The notes: a model not told the origin generated them from the letters alone. A stretch of DNA of 64,000 nt from an uncultured Muribaculaceae bacterium (GCA_958439725.1 CAUBWJ010000002.1:80324-144323); one strand, 5' to 3'. Shown: positions 26,363 through 37,092, counted from the stretch's first letter. Program-made: numbers and translations.

Positions 26363-27435
26363 ATCCGGTCGATTTTCTAAAGGCCTTAATTGCCACGCCC
26401 TCTGTGTCAGGCAGCGAAGAGGCTACCGCCGACCTGATAGCATCTACGCTTGAAAACGAGGGCGTGAAAACCAACCGGCTCTTTAATAATATCTGGGCGG
26501 TGCAGCCGTGCTATAATCCCGCCAAACCGACTTTGTTGCTGAATTCCCATCACGATACCGTAAAACCATCGCCGGCATACACAAGAGATCCTTTTATTCC
26601 TGAAGTGTCTACAGACGGACGTCTGTATGGCCTTGGGAGCAATGACGCAGGCGCTTCATTGGTCTGTCTTGCCGCGACTTTCTGCCGGTTTTATAATACA
26701 GTACTGCCTTTCAATCTTGTGCTCACCCTTACAGCGATGGAGGAAAACATGGGCCCGGAAGGTAACCGTGCCATGCTCCCACATCTGTATTCCCTCGGCA
26801 TAAAGCCGGATATGGGTCTGGTGGGTGAACCTACCTCCATGCAGCCGGCAGTGGGGGAGCGGGGGCTTGTGGTGCTTGACGGTAAAGCCATCGGTGTCTC
26901 GGGCCATGCAGCGAGGGGAGAAGGTGTAAATGCCCTTTACCTTGCTATAGAGGATATCGAACGGTTAAGGAACTATAAGTTTGATAAGCAGAGTGAATTG
27001 CTTGGCCCCATTTCGCTGACAGTGACGCAAATTGAGGCCGGAACGCAGCATAATGTTGTGCCTGCGGAGTGCCGTTTTGTAGTGGATGTAAGGACGACGG
27101 ATGCTTACACCAACGAGCAGACGGTTGAGATTCTCCAGTCGGTGTGCCGGTCGGAACTTAAGCCCCGCTCAACGAGAATACAGGCGTCGGCAATAGATTC
27201 CAGCCATCCGATGGTTCGGGCTGCGGTTTCAGCTGGGGGGGTGCCTTATGTTTCACCAACTACTTCGGATATGGCACTGATGCATGGTTTCCCTACGTTG
27301 AAAATGGGCCCCGGCAAGTCGGAGAGAAGTCATACGGCTGATGAATTCGTTATGCTTTCCGAAATACAGGCTGGGATTGAAGGTTACAGAAAGTTCATTG
27401 AAGAACTTGCAAAAATCTATTCCCGGCAGAACTGA
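26359..27435 (+). CDS. argE: N-acylornithine/citrulline deacylase (M20 family)
   Basis: This 358-residue M20 metallopeptidase-like hydrolase has the metal-binding LLLNSHHDTV and GLGSNDAGAS, and the catalytic Glu in TAMEENMGPEG. In the succinyl pathway it should remove succinate after carbamoylation, that is from N-succinylcitrulline. Having a hydrolase and no argJ means the pathway is linear, without acyl recycling. It is the last gene of the overlapping argG-to-argE set. Confidence 0.88.
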   Translation: MNPVDFLKALIATPSVSGSEEATADLIASTLENEGVKTNRLFNNIWAVQPCYNPAKPTLLLNSHHDTVKPSPAYTRDPFIPEVSTDGRLYGLGSNDAGASLVCLAATFCRFYNTVLPFNLVLTLTAMEENMGPEGNRAMLPHLYSLGIKPDMGLVGEPTSMQPAVGERGLVVLDGKAIGVSGHAARGEGVNALYLAIEDIERLRNYKFDKQSELLGPISLTVTQIEAGTQHNVVPAECRFVVDVRTTDAYTNEQTVEILQSVCRSELKPRSTRIQASAIDSSHPMVRAAVSAGGVPYVSPTTSDMALMHGFPTLKMGPGKSERSHTADEFVMLSEIQAGIEGYRKFIEELAKIYSRQN

Positions 27436-27490
27436 TGCTCTTTTAATGTTTATTATCATTTGGGGGCGGCCAATAAAAAGCCAAAAACAG

Positions 27491-27498
27491 TAAATTTG
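27491..27498 (+). promoter_or_regulatory. -7 box for argH
   Basis: TAAATTTG lies 15 bp before the argH ATG in the 78-bp gap after argE. This suggests argH also has its own promoter. Confidence 0.5.
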
Positions 27499-27513
27499 TA
27501 GAAAAGCTTAATT

Positions 27514-28815
27514 ATGCAACTTTGGAACAAGGGTTATGAACCCGACAAAATGATAGAAGAGTTCACGGTGGGAAACGATCGTGAGCTTGACATGAAACTT
27601 GCACGTTACGATGTGCAAGGTTCGCTTGCCCACATTAAAATGTTGAATTCCATTGGTCTTCTTTCAGATGAAGACTTGGCAAAACTTGTTCCGGCTCTTG
27701 AAGAGATAGGACATGAAATAGAAGCGGGCCAATTCACGATTGAACCGGGAGTGGAGGACGTTCATTCTCAGGTGGAGTTTTTGCTTACCTCACGTCTGGG
27801 CGATACGGGAAAGAAGATTCATTCAGGACGGTCGCGCAACGATCAGGTGCTCGTGGATCTCAAGCTTATGATGCGCGACGAGCTTAAACATATAGCTCAT
27901 TCAATGCTATCTCTTTTCGCTAAGCTACAGTCGCTTTCGGAAAAGTATAAGGATGTGCTGATGCCAGGTTACACCCATCTCCAGATAGCGATGCCCTCGT
28001 CGTTCGGACTATGGTTTGGCGCATACGCCGAATCTTTGGTGGATGACATGGAGATGCTCCGTGCAGCATATCGTATTGCCGACCAGAATCCTCTCGGTTC
28101 TGCCGCGGGATACGGCTCCTCTTTCCCTCTTGACCGGGAGATGACCACACGGCTTCTTGATTTCCATACTCTCCATTACAACGTCGTCGCCGCGCAGATG
28201 AGCCGTGGCAAGACGGAACGTGCCGCCGCCATGGCCATAGCGTCCATAGCATCGACTCTCGGACACTTTGCCATGGATGTATGCATGTATATGTGCGGAA
28301 ACTTCCGCTTTGTATCTTTCCCCGACGAATTTACGACAGGCTCGAGCATTATGCCTCACAAAAAGAATCCGGATGTATTCGAGATAATGCGTGGAAAATG
28401 TAACCGTCTTCAGGCGGTTCCCAATGAGGTTGCTCTCCTTACAGCCAATCTTCCGCTGGGTTACAACCGCGATCTTCAGCTGTTGAAGGATATCCTTTTC
28501 CCTGCAACCGAAGAGATGGTGAGATGTCTTGACATGTGTTCGATGATGCTCGACCATATAATTATAAACCGGAATATTCTTGAAGATCCGAAATATGATT
28601 ATCTGTTTACTGTGGAGGATGTAAACCGTCTGGTGCTCGAAGGAATGCCTTTCCGGGATGCCTACAAGAAAGTGGGAATGGAAGTGCAGGAAGGAAAGTA
28701 TAAGCCCCACCGTACGGTCAATCATACCCATGAAGGGAGCATAGGCAATCTCTGCACCGAACAGATACGAAAGAAAATGCAGGAAGTGTCAGCCGATATG
28801 GTCGGAAAGAGCTGA
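27514..28815 (+). CDS. argH: Argininosuccinate lyase
   Basis: ArgH splits argininosuccinate into arginine and fumarate, finishing the pathway. The 433-residue protein carries the superfamily signature GSSIMPHKKNPDVFE and the HSGRSRNDQV segment. It is oriented with, and 78 bp after, argE, and probably has its own promoter. The N-terminus (MQLWNKGYEPDKMIEEFTVG) is the Bacteroidota type. Confidence 0.96.
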   Translation: MQLWNKGYEPDKMIEEFTVGNDRELDMKLARYDVQGSLAHIKMLNSIGLLSDEDLAKLVPALEEIGHEIEAGQFTIEPGVEDVHSQVEFLLTSRLGDTGKKIHSGRSRNDQVLVDLKLMMRDELKHIAHSMLSLFAKLQSLSEKYKDVLMPGYTHLQIAMPSSFGLWFGAYAESLVDDMEMLRAAYRIADQNPLGSAAGYGSSFPLDREMTTRLLDFHTLHYNVVAAQMSRGKTERAAAMAIASIASTLGHFAMDVCMYMCGNFRFVSFPDEFTTGSSIMPHKKNPDVFEIMRGKCNRLQAVPNEVALLTANLPLGYNRDLQLLKDILFPATEEMVRCLDMCSMMLDHIIINRNILEDPKYDYLFTVEDVNRLVLEGMPFRDAYKKVGMEVQEGKYKPHRTVNHTHEGSIGNLCTEQIRKKMQEVSADMVGKS

Positions 28816-28885
28816 AAATGCCTCCTCCTGCAATTGAAATTTAGCCGAAATTCAACTATTTACTAATACCATTAACAAACTAATT

Positions 28886-31081
28886 ATGGAAACTAATCTA
28901 TTTTGGATGGTTCCTGCAGCTTCGCTTATAGCCTTGTTCATGGCATGGTATTTCTACCGTGGCATGATGAAGGAAAGCGAGGGTACGGACCAAATGAAGA
29001 AGATTGCCGGATATGTGCGCAAAGGCGCCATGTCCTATCTCAAACAGCAGTACAGGATAGTAGGAATCGTGTTCCTTGTTCTGGTCGTTCTCTTTTCAAT
29101 CATGGCCTACGGTTTCAATCTCCAGAATCCCTGGGTGCCCGTAGCATTCCTTACCGGAGGTTTCTTTTCCGGTCTTGCCGGCTACCTTGGCATGAAAACC
29201 GCCACTTATGCCTCGGCTCGTACAGCCAATGCTGCCAGAAATTCGCTGAATGCCGGTCTTCGTGTAGCTTTCCGCAGCGGTGCCGTCATGGGTCTTGTTG
29301 TGGTAGGCCTCGGTTTGTTTGATATCTCTTTCTGGTATATTCTTCTGCAATGGCTTGTAACGGAACTTTCCGGCACGGAGAAGCTTTGTATGATCACTAC
29401 CACCATGCTTACTTTCGGAATGGGCGCAAGTACTCAGGCGCTGTTTGCGAGAGTAGGAGGCGGAATCTATACCAAGGCTGCCGATGTAGGTGCAGACCTT
29501 GTGGGTAAAGTAGAAGCCGGAATACCGGAGGATGATCCCCGCAACCCTGCCACTATCGCAGACAATGTAGGCGACAATGTGGGTGACGTAGCCGGTATGG
29601 GCGCCGACCTTTATGAAAGCTATTGCGGTTCGATTCTGGCTACTTCGGCTCTTGGCGCAGCCGCTTATCTGCTCAAGGGCGATGTTGACATGCAGATGCG
29701 TGCAGTGGTAGCCCCCATGCTTATAGCCGCAGTGGGTATCATCCTGTCGATACTCGGTATTTTCTGTGTACGCACAAAAGAAGACGCCACAATGAAGGAT
29801 CTTCTTAATTCGCTTTCACTCGGAACCCATCTTAGCTCAGTGCTGATTGTCGGCGCAACGTTCCTTATCCTCTGGTTTCTTGGCCTTGAGAACTGGGCTT
29901 TGATAAGCTGTTCGGTTGTAGTAGGTCTGGTGGTAGGCGTAGTGATTGGTCGTGCTACTGAATATTATACCTCGCAAAGTTATAAACCTACAAAGAAGCT
30001 TGCCGAGAGCGGCACTACCGGCCCCGCTACGGTTATTATCTCGGGCGTAGGCCTCGGCCTGATTTCCACCGCAATTCCCGTAATAGCAGTTGTGGTAGGT
30101 ATCATCCTCAGCTATTGGTTCGCTTCCGGCTTCGATTTCACCAATGTGGCAATGGGACTCTATGGCATAGGTATAGCCGCCGTGGGTATGCTTTCAACTC
30201 TCGGAATTACCCTTGCAACCGATGCGTATGGGCCAATCGCCGACAATGCCGGAGGTAATGCGGAAATGAGCGGATTGGGAGAGGCCGTGCGTCACCGCAC
30301 CGATGCTCTTGATTCTCTCGGTAACACCACTGCCGCAACCGGCAAAGGCTTCGCCATAGGCTCGGCAGCTCTTACAGGTCTTGCTCTTCTGGCATCATAT
30401 ATAGAGGAGATAAGAATAGGTCTGCAGCGTCTGGGAGAGACTACAATCCAGATCGGCACAAATGTCATTCCCGTACATGAAGCTTCATTCTCGGATTTCA
30501 TGGCTTTCTATGAAGTGAACCTGATGAGTCCTAAGGTGCTTTCCGGAATGTTCATAGGCGCCATGATGGCCTTCCTGTTCTGCGGACTTACCATGAATGC
30601 CGTAGGGCGTGCGGCGGCTCACATGGTGGATGAGGTTCGCCGTCAGTTCAGAGAAATCAAAGGCATACTTACCGGCGAGGCCGAACCGGACTATGCGCGC
30701 TGCGTTCAGATTTCCACCAAGGGTGCCCAGAAGGAAATGGTATTCCCGTCGTTGCTGGCCATTGTGGCTCCGATTATCACAGGCCTGATATTCGGTGTGC
30801 CCGGTGTGATCGGTCTGCTTGTAGGCGGTCTCTCAGCCGGTTTTGTTCTGGCCGTGTTTATGGCCAATGCAGGTGGCGCATGGGACAATGCCAAGAAGTA
30901 TGTCGAGGAAGGAAACTTCGGCGGTAAAGGCAGTGAGGTTCACAAGGCTACCGTCGTAGGTGATACCGTGGGAGATCCTTTCAAGGATACCTCCGGCCCG
31001 AGCCTTAACATTCTTATCAAACTCATGTCAATGGTGTCCATAGTCATGGCCGGCCTGACCGTGGCCTGGAGCCTCTTCTGA
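28886..31081 (+). CDS. hppA: Membrane-bound ion-translocating pyrophosphatase, K+-dependent type
   Basis: This 731-residue, roughly 16-helix enzyme couples PPi hydrolysis to ion pumping. The PPi site [20 protein letters not shown] and the following [20 protein letters not shown] are intact, as is the C-terminal [13 protein letters not shown]. The segment [18 protein letters not shown] has Ala and Gly where K+-independent enzymes have Lys and Thr. This points to the K+-dependent group, many of which pump sodium or both sodium and protons. Confidence 0.95.
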   Translation: METNLFWMVPAASLIALFMAWYFYRGMMKESEGTDQMKKIAGYVRKGAMSYLKQQYRIVGIVFLVLVVLFSIMAYGFNLQNPWVPVAFLTGGFFSGLAGYLGMKTATYASARTANAARNSLNAGLRVAFRSGAVMGLVVVGLGLFDISFWYILLQWLVTELSGTEKLCMITTTMLTFGMGASTQALFARVGGGIYTKAADVGADLVGKVEAGIPEDDPRNPATIADNVGDNVGDVAGMGADLYESYCGSILATSALGAAAYLLKGDVDMQMRAVVAPMLIAAVGIILSILGIFCVRTKEDATMKDLLNSLSLGTHLSSVLIVGATFLILWFLGLENWALISCSVVVGLVVGVVIGRATEYYTSQSYKPTKKLAESGTTGPATVIISGVGLGLISTAIPVIAVVVGIILSYWFASGFDFTNVAMGLYGIGIAAVGMLSTLGITLATDAYGPIADNAGGNAEMSGLGEAVRHRTDALDSLGNTTAATGKGFAIGSAALTGLALLASYIEEIRIGLQRLGETTIQIGTNVIPVHEASFSDFMAFYEVNLMSPKVLSGMFIGAMMAFLFCGLTMNAVGRAAAHMVDEVRRQFREIKGILTGEAEPDYARCVQISTKGAQKEMVFPSLLAIVAPIITGLIFGVPGVIGLLVGGLSAGFVLAVFMANAGGAWDNAKKYVEEGNFGGKGSEVHKATVVGDTVGDPFKDTSGPSLNILIKLMSMVSIVMAGLTVAWSLF

Positions 31082-31101
31082 AATATCAGCTACATTAAAT
31101 A

Positions 31102-31146
31102 AACCGGCGCCTTTCTAATGGATAAATCCTTGGAAAGGCGCCGGTT
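31102..31146. terminator. Bidirectional terminator between hppA and nfo
   Basis: A perfect 14-bp inverted repeat (AACCGGCGCCTTTC and its complement) surrounds a 17-nt loop in the gap between two convergent genes. The flanking T-runs are short. Confidence 0.7.
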
Positions 31147-31172
31147 CTATTAAGTTAAATTTTAGTAGGAGT

Positions 31173-32027
31173 TTATTCTTCAAGAGAATAAAGCAATTCG
31201 ATTTCCTGCTTCCAGATTTCCGGATCGGGAGTTTCAAGGATAAGGGGAATCCCGTTAAGTCTGGGATCATTCATTATGAGACGGAATGCTTCGAGTCCGA
31301 GTTTCCCTTTCCCGATGGATTCGTGGCGGTCGATACGTGAACCAAGTTCGCGTTTAGTGTCGTTGATATGCATGGCGCTGAGATACTGAAGGCCGATTAT
31401 CGAATCGAAATCACGCCAGGTCTTTTCGTAACCTTCCGGCGAAAGGAGGTCGTATCCCGCAGAATAGGCATGACAGGTGTCAATACAAACGCCTACTCTT
31501 GATTTGTCCTCCACGCGCTCTATTATATGGGCTATCTGCTCAAAACTGTAGCCAAGATTTGAACCTTGACCGGCTGTGTTTTCAATCACGGCTTTTACAC
31601 CTGCGGTGATGTCAAGCGCGCGATTGATAGACTCGGCTATGGTATCAAGGCTCTCTTCGGCCGAAATCCGGTTAAGATGACTTCCGGGGTGAAAGTTCAG
31701 CATGGAAAGCCCGAGCTGCTCGCACCGGCGAAATTCATCAAGAAAGGCCTTTCGGGATTTATCAAGAGATTCAGGGTCGGGCGAACCGAGATTGATCAGG
31801 AAGCTGTCGTGAGGCAGTATCAAATCGGATGAGTAACCTAATTCATCGCAGCGTTCACGAAACAATTGTGCCTCTTTCTCAGAGATGGCTTTCGATTGCC
31901 AGCGTGAAGGGTTTCTGGTGAACAGTGCAAAAGCTTTAGCTCCTATTCCGGCAGCCTCGAGTGGCGCATTGCTTACACCGCCTGTGGCGGAAACGTGGGC
32001 GCCTACATATTTAGTGTTTTTTTCCAT
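31173..32027 (-). CDS. nfo: Deoxyribonuclease IV (AP endonuclease)
   Basis: Endonuclease IV cuts DNA at abasic sites and uses three zinc ions. The 284-residue protein has [12 protein letters not shown] at the N-terminus, the zinc-ligand segments [14 protein letters not shown] and [21 protein letters not shown], and the C-terminal LILETPD. I start at the ATG at 32027; the longer reading adds four residues of no family similarity. The promoter -7 box ends only about 10 bp before the ATG, implying a nearly leaderless message. Confidence 0.95.
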   Translation of the reverse strand: MEKNTKYVGAHVSATGGVSNAPLEAAGIGAKAFALFTRNPSRWQSKAISEKEAQLFRERCDELGYSSDLILPHDSFLINLGSPDPESLDKSRKAFLDEFRRCEQLGLSMLNFHPGSHLNRISAEESLDTIAESINRALDITAGVKAVIENTAGQGSNLGYSFEQIAHIIERVEDKSRVGVCIDTCHAYSAGYDLLSPEGYEKTWRDFDSIIGLQYLSAMHINDTKRELGSRIDRHESIGKGKLGLEAFRLIMNDPRLNGIPLILETPDPEIWKQEIELLYSLEE

Positions 32028-32036
32028 AAGTGAAAG

Positions 32037-32065
32037 CAAAGTTATATAAAAGTTTAGTAATTTTG
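32037..32065. promoter_or_regulatory. Divergent -7 boxes of nfo and udk
   Basis: The minus strand has TAACTTTG (32044-32037) for nfo and the plus strand has TAATTTTG (32058-32065) for the uridine kinase gene, 13 bp apart. Neither has a clear -33 TTTG. Confidence 0.5.
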
Positions 32066-32098
32066 TGGAAGAACAACCACTAAAATGCTACTACGTAA

Positions 32099-32740
32099 AT
32101 GCTGATAATAGGAATTGCCGGAGGAACCGGTTCGGGAAAAACCACTGTGGTCAACCGAATAATACAGAGTCTTCCACCCGGAGAGGTGGCCATACTTCCT
32201 CAGGATGCCTATTACAAGGACTCCAGTCATATTCCTCCGTCTGAGCGCTGCAAAATCAACTTTGACGAGCCTGCGGCCATAGAGTGGTCATTGCTCACGC
32301 GCCATATAGAAGCTCTGAAAAACGGGGAGGCGATAGATATGCCCACCTACAGCTATCTCACTTGTACACGTCAACCAGAGACCGTGAGAGTCGAGCCGCG
32401 AGAGGTGGTGATAGTGGAGGGCATTCTTGTGCTCAACGAAGCTGAGCTTCGGGATATGATGGATGTAAAGGTGTTTGTCGACGCTGATGCTGACGAGAGA
32501 CTCATAAGAGTGATTGCCCGAGACTGCGTGGAGCGCGGACGTAAACCTATTGACGTGATAAACAGGTATCAGGAAGTGCTTAAACCTATGCACGCCATGT
32601 ATATCGAACCGTCGAAGCGTTTTGCCGACCTCATTGTGCCTCAGGGAGGCAATAATGCCGTGGCTATAGGATTGCTTACCGATTTCATTGAGGCAAGATT
32701 ACGGAAAGCACATAATAGCGGTTCTAACTGTAAATGCTGA
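32099..32740 (+). CDS. udk: Uridine kinase
   Basis: Udk phosphorylates uridine and cytidine in pyrimidine salvage. The 213-residue protein starts with the P-loop [12 protein letters not shown] (G8-T15 region). The uridine-binding [21 protein letters not shown] region (split around residues 40-60) and the Arg-rich lid [11 protein letters not shown] are present. It overlaps lptB by 7 bp, an odd functional pairing. Confidence 0.92.
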   Translation: MLIIGIAGGTGSGKTTVVNRIIQSLPPGEVAILPQDAYYKDSSHIPPSERCKINFDEPAAIEWSLLTRHIEALKNGEAIDMPTYSYLTCTRQPETVRVEPREVVIVEGILVLNEAELRDMMDVKVFVDADADERLIRVIARDCVERGRKPIDVINRYQEVLKPMHAMYIEPSKRFADLIVPQGGNNAVAIGLLTDFIEARLRKAHNSGSNCKC

Positions 32741-33558
32741 AAGAAATGACTGCCGAAGAAGAAATGACAGCCCTTCAGGAGGGATTCAAGGAGGAGGTAA
32801 AGCACGGAACTTCCGACAAGATGGTGCTACGCACTGAGAATCTTGTGAAGAAATATGGTAAACGAACGGTCGTAAACCATGTTTCAATAGATGTGACCCA
32901 GGGAGAGATAGTGGGACTTCTGGGGCCTAACGGTGCCGGAAAGACTACCACTTTCTATATGACCACCGGCCTTATTACTCCTAATGAAGGACAGATTTAT
33001 CTGAACGACCTTAATATTACGGGATATCCGGTATATAAACGGGCCCAGAACGGAATCGGTTATCTCGCACAGGAAGCCTCAGTATTCAGGAAACTTTCGG
33101 TAGAAAACAATATCAGGGCAGTGCTTGAGATGACAAATACCACTCCGGAATATCAGAAGGAGAAACTCGAGTCGCTGATTGCAGAATTCCGCTTGGAAAA
33201 GGTGAGAAAAAATCTCGGAGACCAATTGTCGGGCGGAGAGAGACGACGCACTGAGATAGCACGGTGTCTCGCCATCAATCCTAAATTTATAATGCTTGAC
33301 GAGCCTTTCGCGGGAGTTGACCCTATTGCCGTGGAAGATATCCAATATATAGTCTACAAGCTGAAAGAGAAAAATATAGGCATTCTGATAACGGACCATA
33401 ATGCTCCTGAAACGTTGTCGATTACCGACAGGGCTTATCTTCTGTTCGACGGTAAGATCCTTTTTCAGGGCACGAGCGAAATGCTTGCGGAGAATCCGGT
33501 GGTAAGGGAAAAATATCTTGGCCGGAATTTTGTGTTCAGACGCAAGCAGTTCAACTAA
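32734..33558 (+). CDS. lptB: LPS export ABC transporter ATPase LptB
   Basis: LptB drives LPS extraction from the inner membrane with LptF and LptG. Walker A is GPNGAGKTT (residues 64-72), the ABC signature is LSGGERRR near 166, and Walker B is FIMLDEP with the following FAGVDP. The first 29 residues are an acidic extension not found in typical LptB. An alternative start at Met30 (32821, [13 protein letters not shown]) would give the usual length. The overlap with udk favours some coupling. Confidence 0.93.
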   Translation: MLKEMTAEEEMTALQEGFKEEVKHGTSDKMVLRTENLVKKYGKRTVVNHVSIDVTQGEIVGLLGPNGAGKTTTFYMTTGLITPNEGQIYLNDLNITGYPVYKRAQNGIGYLAQEASVFRKLSVENNIRAVLEMTNTTPEYQKEKLESLIAEFRLEKVRKNLGDQLSGGERRRTEIARCLAINPKFIMLDEPFAGVDPIAVEDIQYIVYKLKEKNIGILITDHNAPETLSITDRAYLLFDGKILFQGTSEMLAENPVVREKYLGRNFVFRRKQFN

Positions 33559-33597
33559 TTGGCTGTTTTGAGTGATAATTAGCCATAGTGAAATCAA

Positions 33598-33987
33598 ATG
33601 AGAAAAGTATCAAAAGGGAACAGACGATGGATTGCATTCTGTGAGAGCAAGGTATTGAATGCCCTCATTATGATTATTATAACAAGTTGTCTCCTAATGG
33701 GGTGGAGTGGTAGGATTCTGCTGCCGGCCATTTGCTGTATCATTGCTTTTTCGTTTTTTCTGGGTTATTCCATCTGGTATTGGCTGAAGAAGCCTAAGTG
33801 CATTCTCATAAACAAATGGCTGTCCAATATAAGTGCCGGATTTACTCTTTATTACATATTAATTATTTCTGTGAAGGCACCTAATCAATGGTGGTATATC
33901 ACGCCGATTTGTTTTGCGGTAGTTGTGTTATGTTATAGTCTTATCTGTAATAAAGATGAGATGTATAATATAACTGAAAAGGAATAA
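33598..33987 (+). CDS. Four-helix membrane protein, unknown
   Basis: This 129-residue protein has about four hydrophobic segments (roughly 23-40, 42-60, 72-90, 98-115) and a basic N-terminus. No family is recognised. It is the first of several small genes between lptB and the polymerase gene, lies 39 bp after lptB, and is more AT-rich than its neighbours. Confidence 0.55.
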   Translation: MRKVSKGNRRWIAFCESKVLNALIMIIITSCLLMGWSGRILLPAICCIIAFSFFLGYSIWYWLKKPKCILINKWLSNISAGFTLYYILIISVKAPNQWWYITPICFAVVVLCYSLICNKDEMYNITEKE

Positions 33988-34057
33988 GAATGATATATGT
34001 TGGGCTGTGAAGTTGTTCCGGAGATGGTTGAAGCCATAAAAACCAATATATTGAATT

Positions 34058-34303
34058 GTGATGATACAGATAGGAAGATATAAGTTCGGCTTTGCGGCAC
34101 TGTCGATGATAGTGGTATTCATTGTGTTGAGTGTCTGTGCTGTATTTGCAGCGTTCAATCAGGCACGACCGGAATGGCCTATGCCGTTATGGTACACTAT
34201 CATTATAAATGAGGGGTTGGTATTGTTGGCTACAGTTGTTTACGGCATATTTGTCCATTTAGCCCTTTCTTTTATAGAATGGATAAGGAGAAAAAATAAG
34301 TAG
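34058..34303 (+). CDS. Two-helix small membrane protein, unknown
   Basis: This 81-residue protein has two hydrophobic helices (about 12-32 and 47-70) and a basic C-terminal tail. It is not recognised. It ends 2 bp before the next gene, so translational coupling is likely. The ATG at 34058 is followed by another Met, so either could start. Confidence 0.5.
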   Translation: MMIQIGRYKFGFAALSMIVVFIVLSVCAVFAAFNQARPEWPMPLWYTIIINEGLVLLATVVYGIFVHLALSFIEWIRRKNK

Positions 34304-34305
34304 AC

Positions 34306-34833
34306 ATGGAGATACTTTCAGTGTTGTCAAGGAAAATCAATTTGTCAGACATTCATGAGGTTGTAGCGTTTGTTTCAGAAAATGAGGAAGAGCTTGCAGC
34401 CTTATGGGGAATGATTTATTCCGAAGACCGCATTGTGAGTGTCAACTCGCTGTGGGTTCTGACTCATCTGCCACAATCGGGGCAAGCTTTTTTGGAATCG
34501 CATCGCGATGAATTGGCTGATATGCTGATGGTGGCAGATGACGTTGCCAAGAAGCGGATGTTGCTTCAACTATTGAGGGATATGGAGTATAGACAGGAAG
34601 ATATACGCACAGACCTTTTGGATTATTGTCTGTCGAAAATCAATTCAGAGTGTGAGCCGTATGCCGTAAGGGCATTCAGTCTTCATCTGGCTTACAAAAT
34701 GTGCCGTCTATATCCTGAGCTTCTCTCCGAGTTGGAAGAGCATCTTTCAATGCTGAGATTACAAGACGTGTCTGCAGGGCTTGCAAGCGCCATGCGACAG
34801 ACAGAAAAGAAGATAAAAAGAGTCAGGTCATGA
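34306..34833 (+). CDS. Helical HEAT-repeat-like protein, unknown
   Basis: This 175-residue, almost wholly helical soluble protein has a pattern of paired amphipathic helices (for example SEDRIVSVNSLWVLTHLP) like short HEAT-type repeats. No catalytic motif is seen. Its stop overlaps the following YjbR-family gene by ATGA, so the two may act together. Confidence 0.6.
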   Translation: MEILSVLSRKINLSDIHEVVAFVSENEEELAALWGMIYSEDRIVSVNSLWVLTHLPQSGQAFLESHRDELADMLMVADDVAKKRMLLQLLRDMEYRQEDIRTDLLDYCLSKINSECEPYAVRAFSLHLAYKMCRLYPELLSELEEHLSMLRLQDVSAGLASAMRQTEKKIKRVRS

Positions 34834-35189
34834 ATATCGAGGAGGTTAGAGAGTATGGGCTTTCTTTGCCGCATGCTACGGAGAGATGTCCTTTCGGTCC
34901 GGATACGCTTACGCTCGAGATAGGCGGCCGAATGTTCTGCCTGACGACGCTCGATGGCCGATGGGATTTTTATAATCTGAAGATTGATCCGGATTACTCT
35001 ATGGAACTGCGAGACCGCTTCACAGGAATCCGTCCGGGATTTCATCAGAATAAACGGCACTGGGTGTCGGTGGATTTTTATGGCGATGTTCCTGACTCCT
35101 TACAGCGGGAATTAATATATCATTCCTATTGTCAGGCAGCCTCCAAATTACCCAAGAAAATTCGGAAAGAATTAGGTTTTGACCATTAA
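34830..35189 (+). CDS. MmcQ/YjbR family protein
   Basis: This 119-residue protein has the YjbR/CyaY-like fold pattern: LPHATERCPFGPDTLTLEIGG at the N-terminus and GFHQNKRHWVSVDFYGDVP in the second half. Such proteins are small and monomeric, and some bind double-stranded DNA, but no firm role is established. It ends 2 bp before the DNA polymerase gene, an arrangement consistent with a link to DNA repair. Confidence 0.85.
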   Translation: MNIEEVREYGLSLPHATERCPFGPDTLTLEIGGRMFCLTTLDGRWDFYNLKIDPDYSMELRDRFTGIRPGFHQNKRHWVSVDFYGDVPDSLQRELIYHSYCQAASKLPKKIRKELGFDH

Positions 35190-35191
35190 TA

Positions 35192-36676
35192 GTGCAAAAG
35201 CGGCAATACATAGCAATTGACCTGAAGTCATTTTATGCTTCAGTGGAGTGTGTGGAAAGGGGATTGGATCCTCTTGACACCTGTCTTGTTGTGGCTGACG
35301 CTTCGCGAACGGAGAAAACTATATGTCTGGCTGTTTCCCCGGCTCTGAAAGCTTATGGAACCGGTGGCAGGCCACGGCTTTTTGAAGTGGTACAGAAAGT
35401 GCGGGAGGTCAATAGATGCAGAGGGCGGCAGGGCAAGTCGTATTCAAAGACTGTTCTTGACCGGGATCATGAGAAAGAGGTGGATTTCCTGATTGCGCCC
35501 CCGCGAATGGCCCGTTATATAGAATACAGCGACCGGATTTACGGAATTTATCTCCGTTTCGTATCGCCGGACGACCTGCATATCTACTCCATTGACGAGG
35601 TGTTCATGGATGTTACCGAATATCTCCCGAAATATAAGATGAGCGCGCACGAACTGGCTATGACAATAATCCGGACGGTGCTTAAAGAAACGGGAATAAC
35701 GGCAACCGCCGGAATAGGGACCAATATGTATCTTTGTAAAATAGCCATGGACATAGTAGCTAAGAAAATGCCGGCAGATAAGGATGGAGTCAGAATAGCC
35801 GAACTTGATGAAATGAGTTACAGACGAGAGTTATGGGAGCATAAACCACTTACGGATTTCTGGCGTGTGGGCCACGGCACAGTGGTTAAGCTTGCAGATT
35901 ACGGAGTCGAAACGATGGGAGATATTGCCAAATGTTCGCTTACCAACAGGGATTTTCTTTATAAATTGTTTGGCGTGAATGCGGAACTTATCATAGACCA
36001 TGCATGGGGTTGGGAGCCGGTGACCATAGCTCAGGTTAAGGAGTATAATCCTGAGACCAAAAGCATATGCAACGGTCAAGTGCTTCATTGTCCTTATACT
36101 GCGGAGCAGGCTAAGAATGTGATTCTGGAGATGGCCGATGCGGTTTCTCTTGAACTGCTTGACAAAAAGCTTTTAACCGACCAGCTCGTTATTACGGTCG
36201 GGTATGATGTGGAGTCATTGAGAAATCCGGATATAACGGCAAGGTATCACGGGAGAATGACCACGGACCATTACGGTCGAAGGGTGCCTGCCCATTCCCA
36301 TGGCACAATCAACCTTGACCGTCCCACGTGCGAGGCCGATATACTGATTTCCAAGACAGCTGAGTTATACGACAGGATTATCAACCGGGACCTTCTTGTG
36401 AGACGTCTCACACTTACAATTAACCGGGTGATGAGAGAAGAAAATGGCCATGGAAGTCCCAGAGCGGTGCAGCTTGACCTTTTTTCGGATTACGATGAAA
36501 TCAAGCGACAGCAAGAACGCGAGATGTCGGCCAGAGAAACAGAACGCAGACGACAGGAAACAGTTCTGAAAATCAAGAAACTGTTTGGCAAAAACTCCAT
36601 TCTGAAAGGGCTGAACTATTCCGACGGCGCAACTCAGCGCGACCGCAACCGTCAGATTGGCGGACACAGAGAATAA
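35192..36676 (+). CDS. Y-family DNA polymerase (DinB/UmuC-like)
   Basis: This translesion polymerase has 494 residues. The first catalytic acidic residue is in AIDLKSFYASVEC and the second pair is in IYSIDEVFMDVTEY. The HhH/thumb region (WRVGHGTVVKLADYGVETMGD) and a little-finger domain follow. The start is a GTG at 35192, with no ATG near the conserved N-terminus. This longer, UmuC-like form with an insertion after the first motif is common in Bacteroidales and Firmicutes. No umuD-like gene is adjacent. Its stop codon is the first base triplet of the inverted-repeat element that follows. Confidence 0.88.
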   Translation: MQKRQYIAIDLKSFYASVECVERGLDPLDTCLVVADASRTEKTICLAVSPALKAYGTGGRPRLFEVVQKVREVNRCRGRQGKSYSKTVLDRDHEKEVDFLIAPPRMARYIEYSDRIYGIYLRFVSPDDLHIYSIDEVFMDVTEYLPKYKMSAHELAMTIIRTVLKETGITATAGIGTNMYLCKIAMDIVAKKMPADKDGVRIAELDEMSYRRELWEHKPLTDFWRVGHGTVVKLADYGVETMGDIAKCSLTNRDFLYKLFGVNAELIIDHAWGWEPVTIAQVKEYNPETKSICNGQVLHCPYTAEQAKNVILEMADAVSLELLDKKLLTDQLVITVGYDVESLRNPDITARYHGRMTTDHYGRRVPAHSHGTINLDRPTCEADILISKTAELYDRIINRDLLVRRLTLTINRVMREENGHGSPRAVQLDLFSDYDEIKRQQEREMSARETERRRQETVLKIKKLFGKNSILKGLNYSDGATQRDRNRQIGGHRE

Positions 36677-37035
36677 GAGCTTGTTTAATAATAAATGTTG
36701 ACGACAGGGTCGCATAGCTTGAGCGGATTTTTGTTCTGCGACGAAGGAGTGTACTTGATGTACACGACTGAGAAGCAGGACGAAAAGCGGCCAAGATATG
36801 CGAATGAAGGACAACATAAACAAGTTCAATCCATCTTCCGTAAGTTTAAAAATTAATGAAATTTCAGATTGATTGTAAAAGTATTAGTAGGAATTACCTC
36901 CCAGCTGTCATTCGCCGGCATCTTTCCGCTTGCTCTTCGGTCGTTATGGAACCCCATAACTTCCTCATCACAAACGAAAATCTGCTCGACGACTGACAGC
37001 CCTGTCGTCAATATTTATTATTAAACAAGCTCTTA
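36674..37035. repeat. MITE-like inverted-repeat element
   Basis: A 362-bp segment has 36-bp terminal inverted repeats (36674-36709 and 37000-37035) with a single mismatch, beginning TAAGAGCTTGTTTAATAATA. Inside, two arms in opposite orientation (about 36710-36827 and the reverse of 36870-36999) are visibly related but diverged. A third end-like motif, TAAACAAGTTC, closes a smaller unit at 36817-36827. No transposase is encoded. The left terminus includes the polymerase stop codon. No clear target-site duplication was seen. It fills the gap between the polymerase and the secreted-protein gene. Confidence 0.7.
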
Positions 37036-37092
37036 ATGTTCTGTAATATTTACTTCACCCGTGAAAGCCTGAACCGTCATTAAAATATTTAC

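Noticed and set aside
28009..28731. Minus-strand 240-codon reading opposite argH
   Set aside because: It is a shadow of the real argH frame with atypical His/Cys content.
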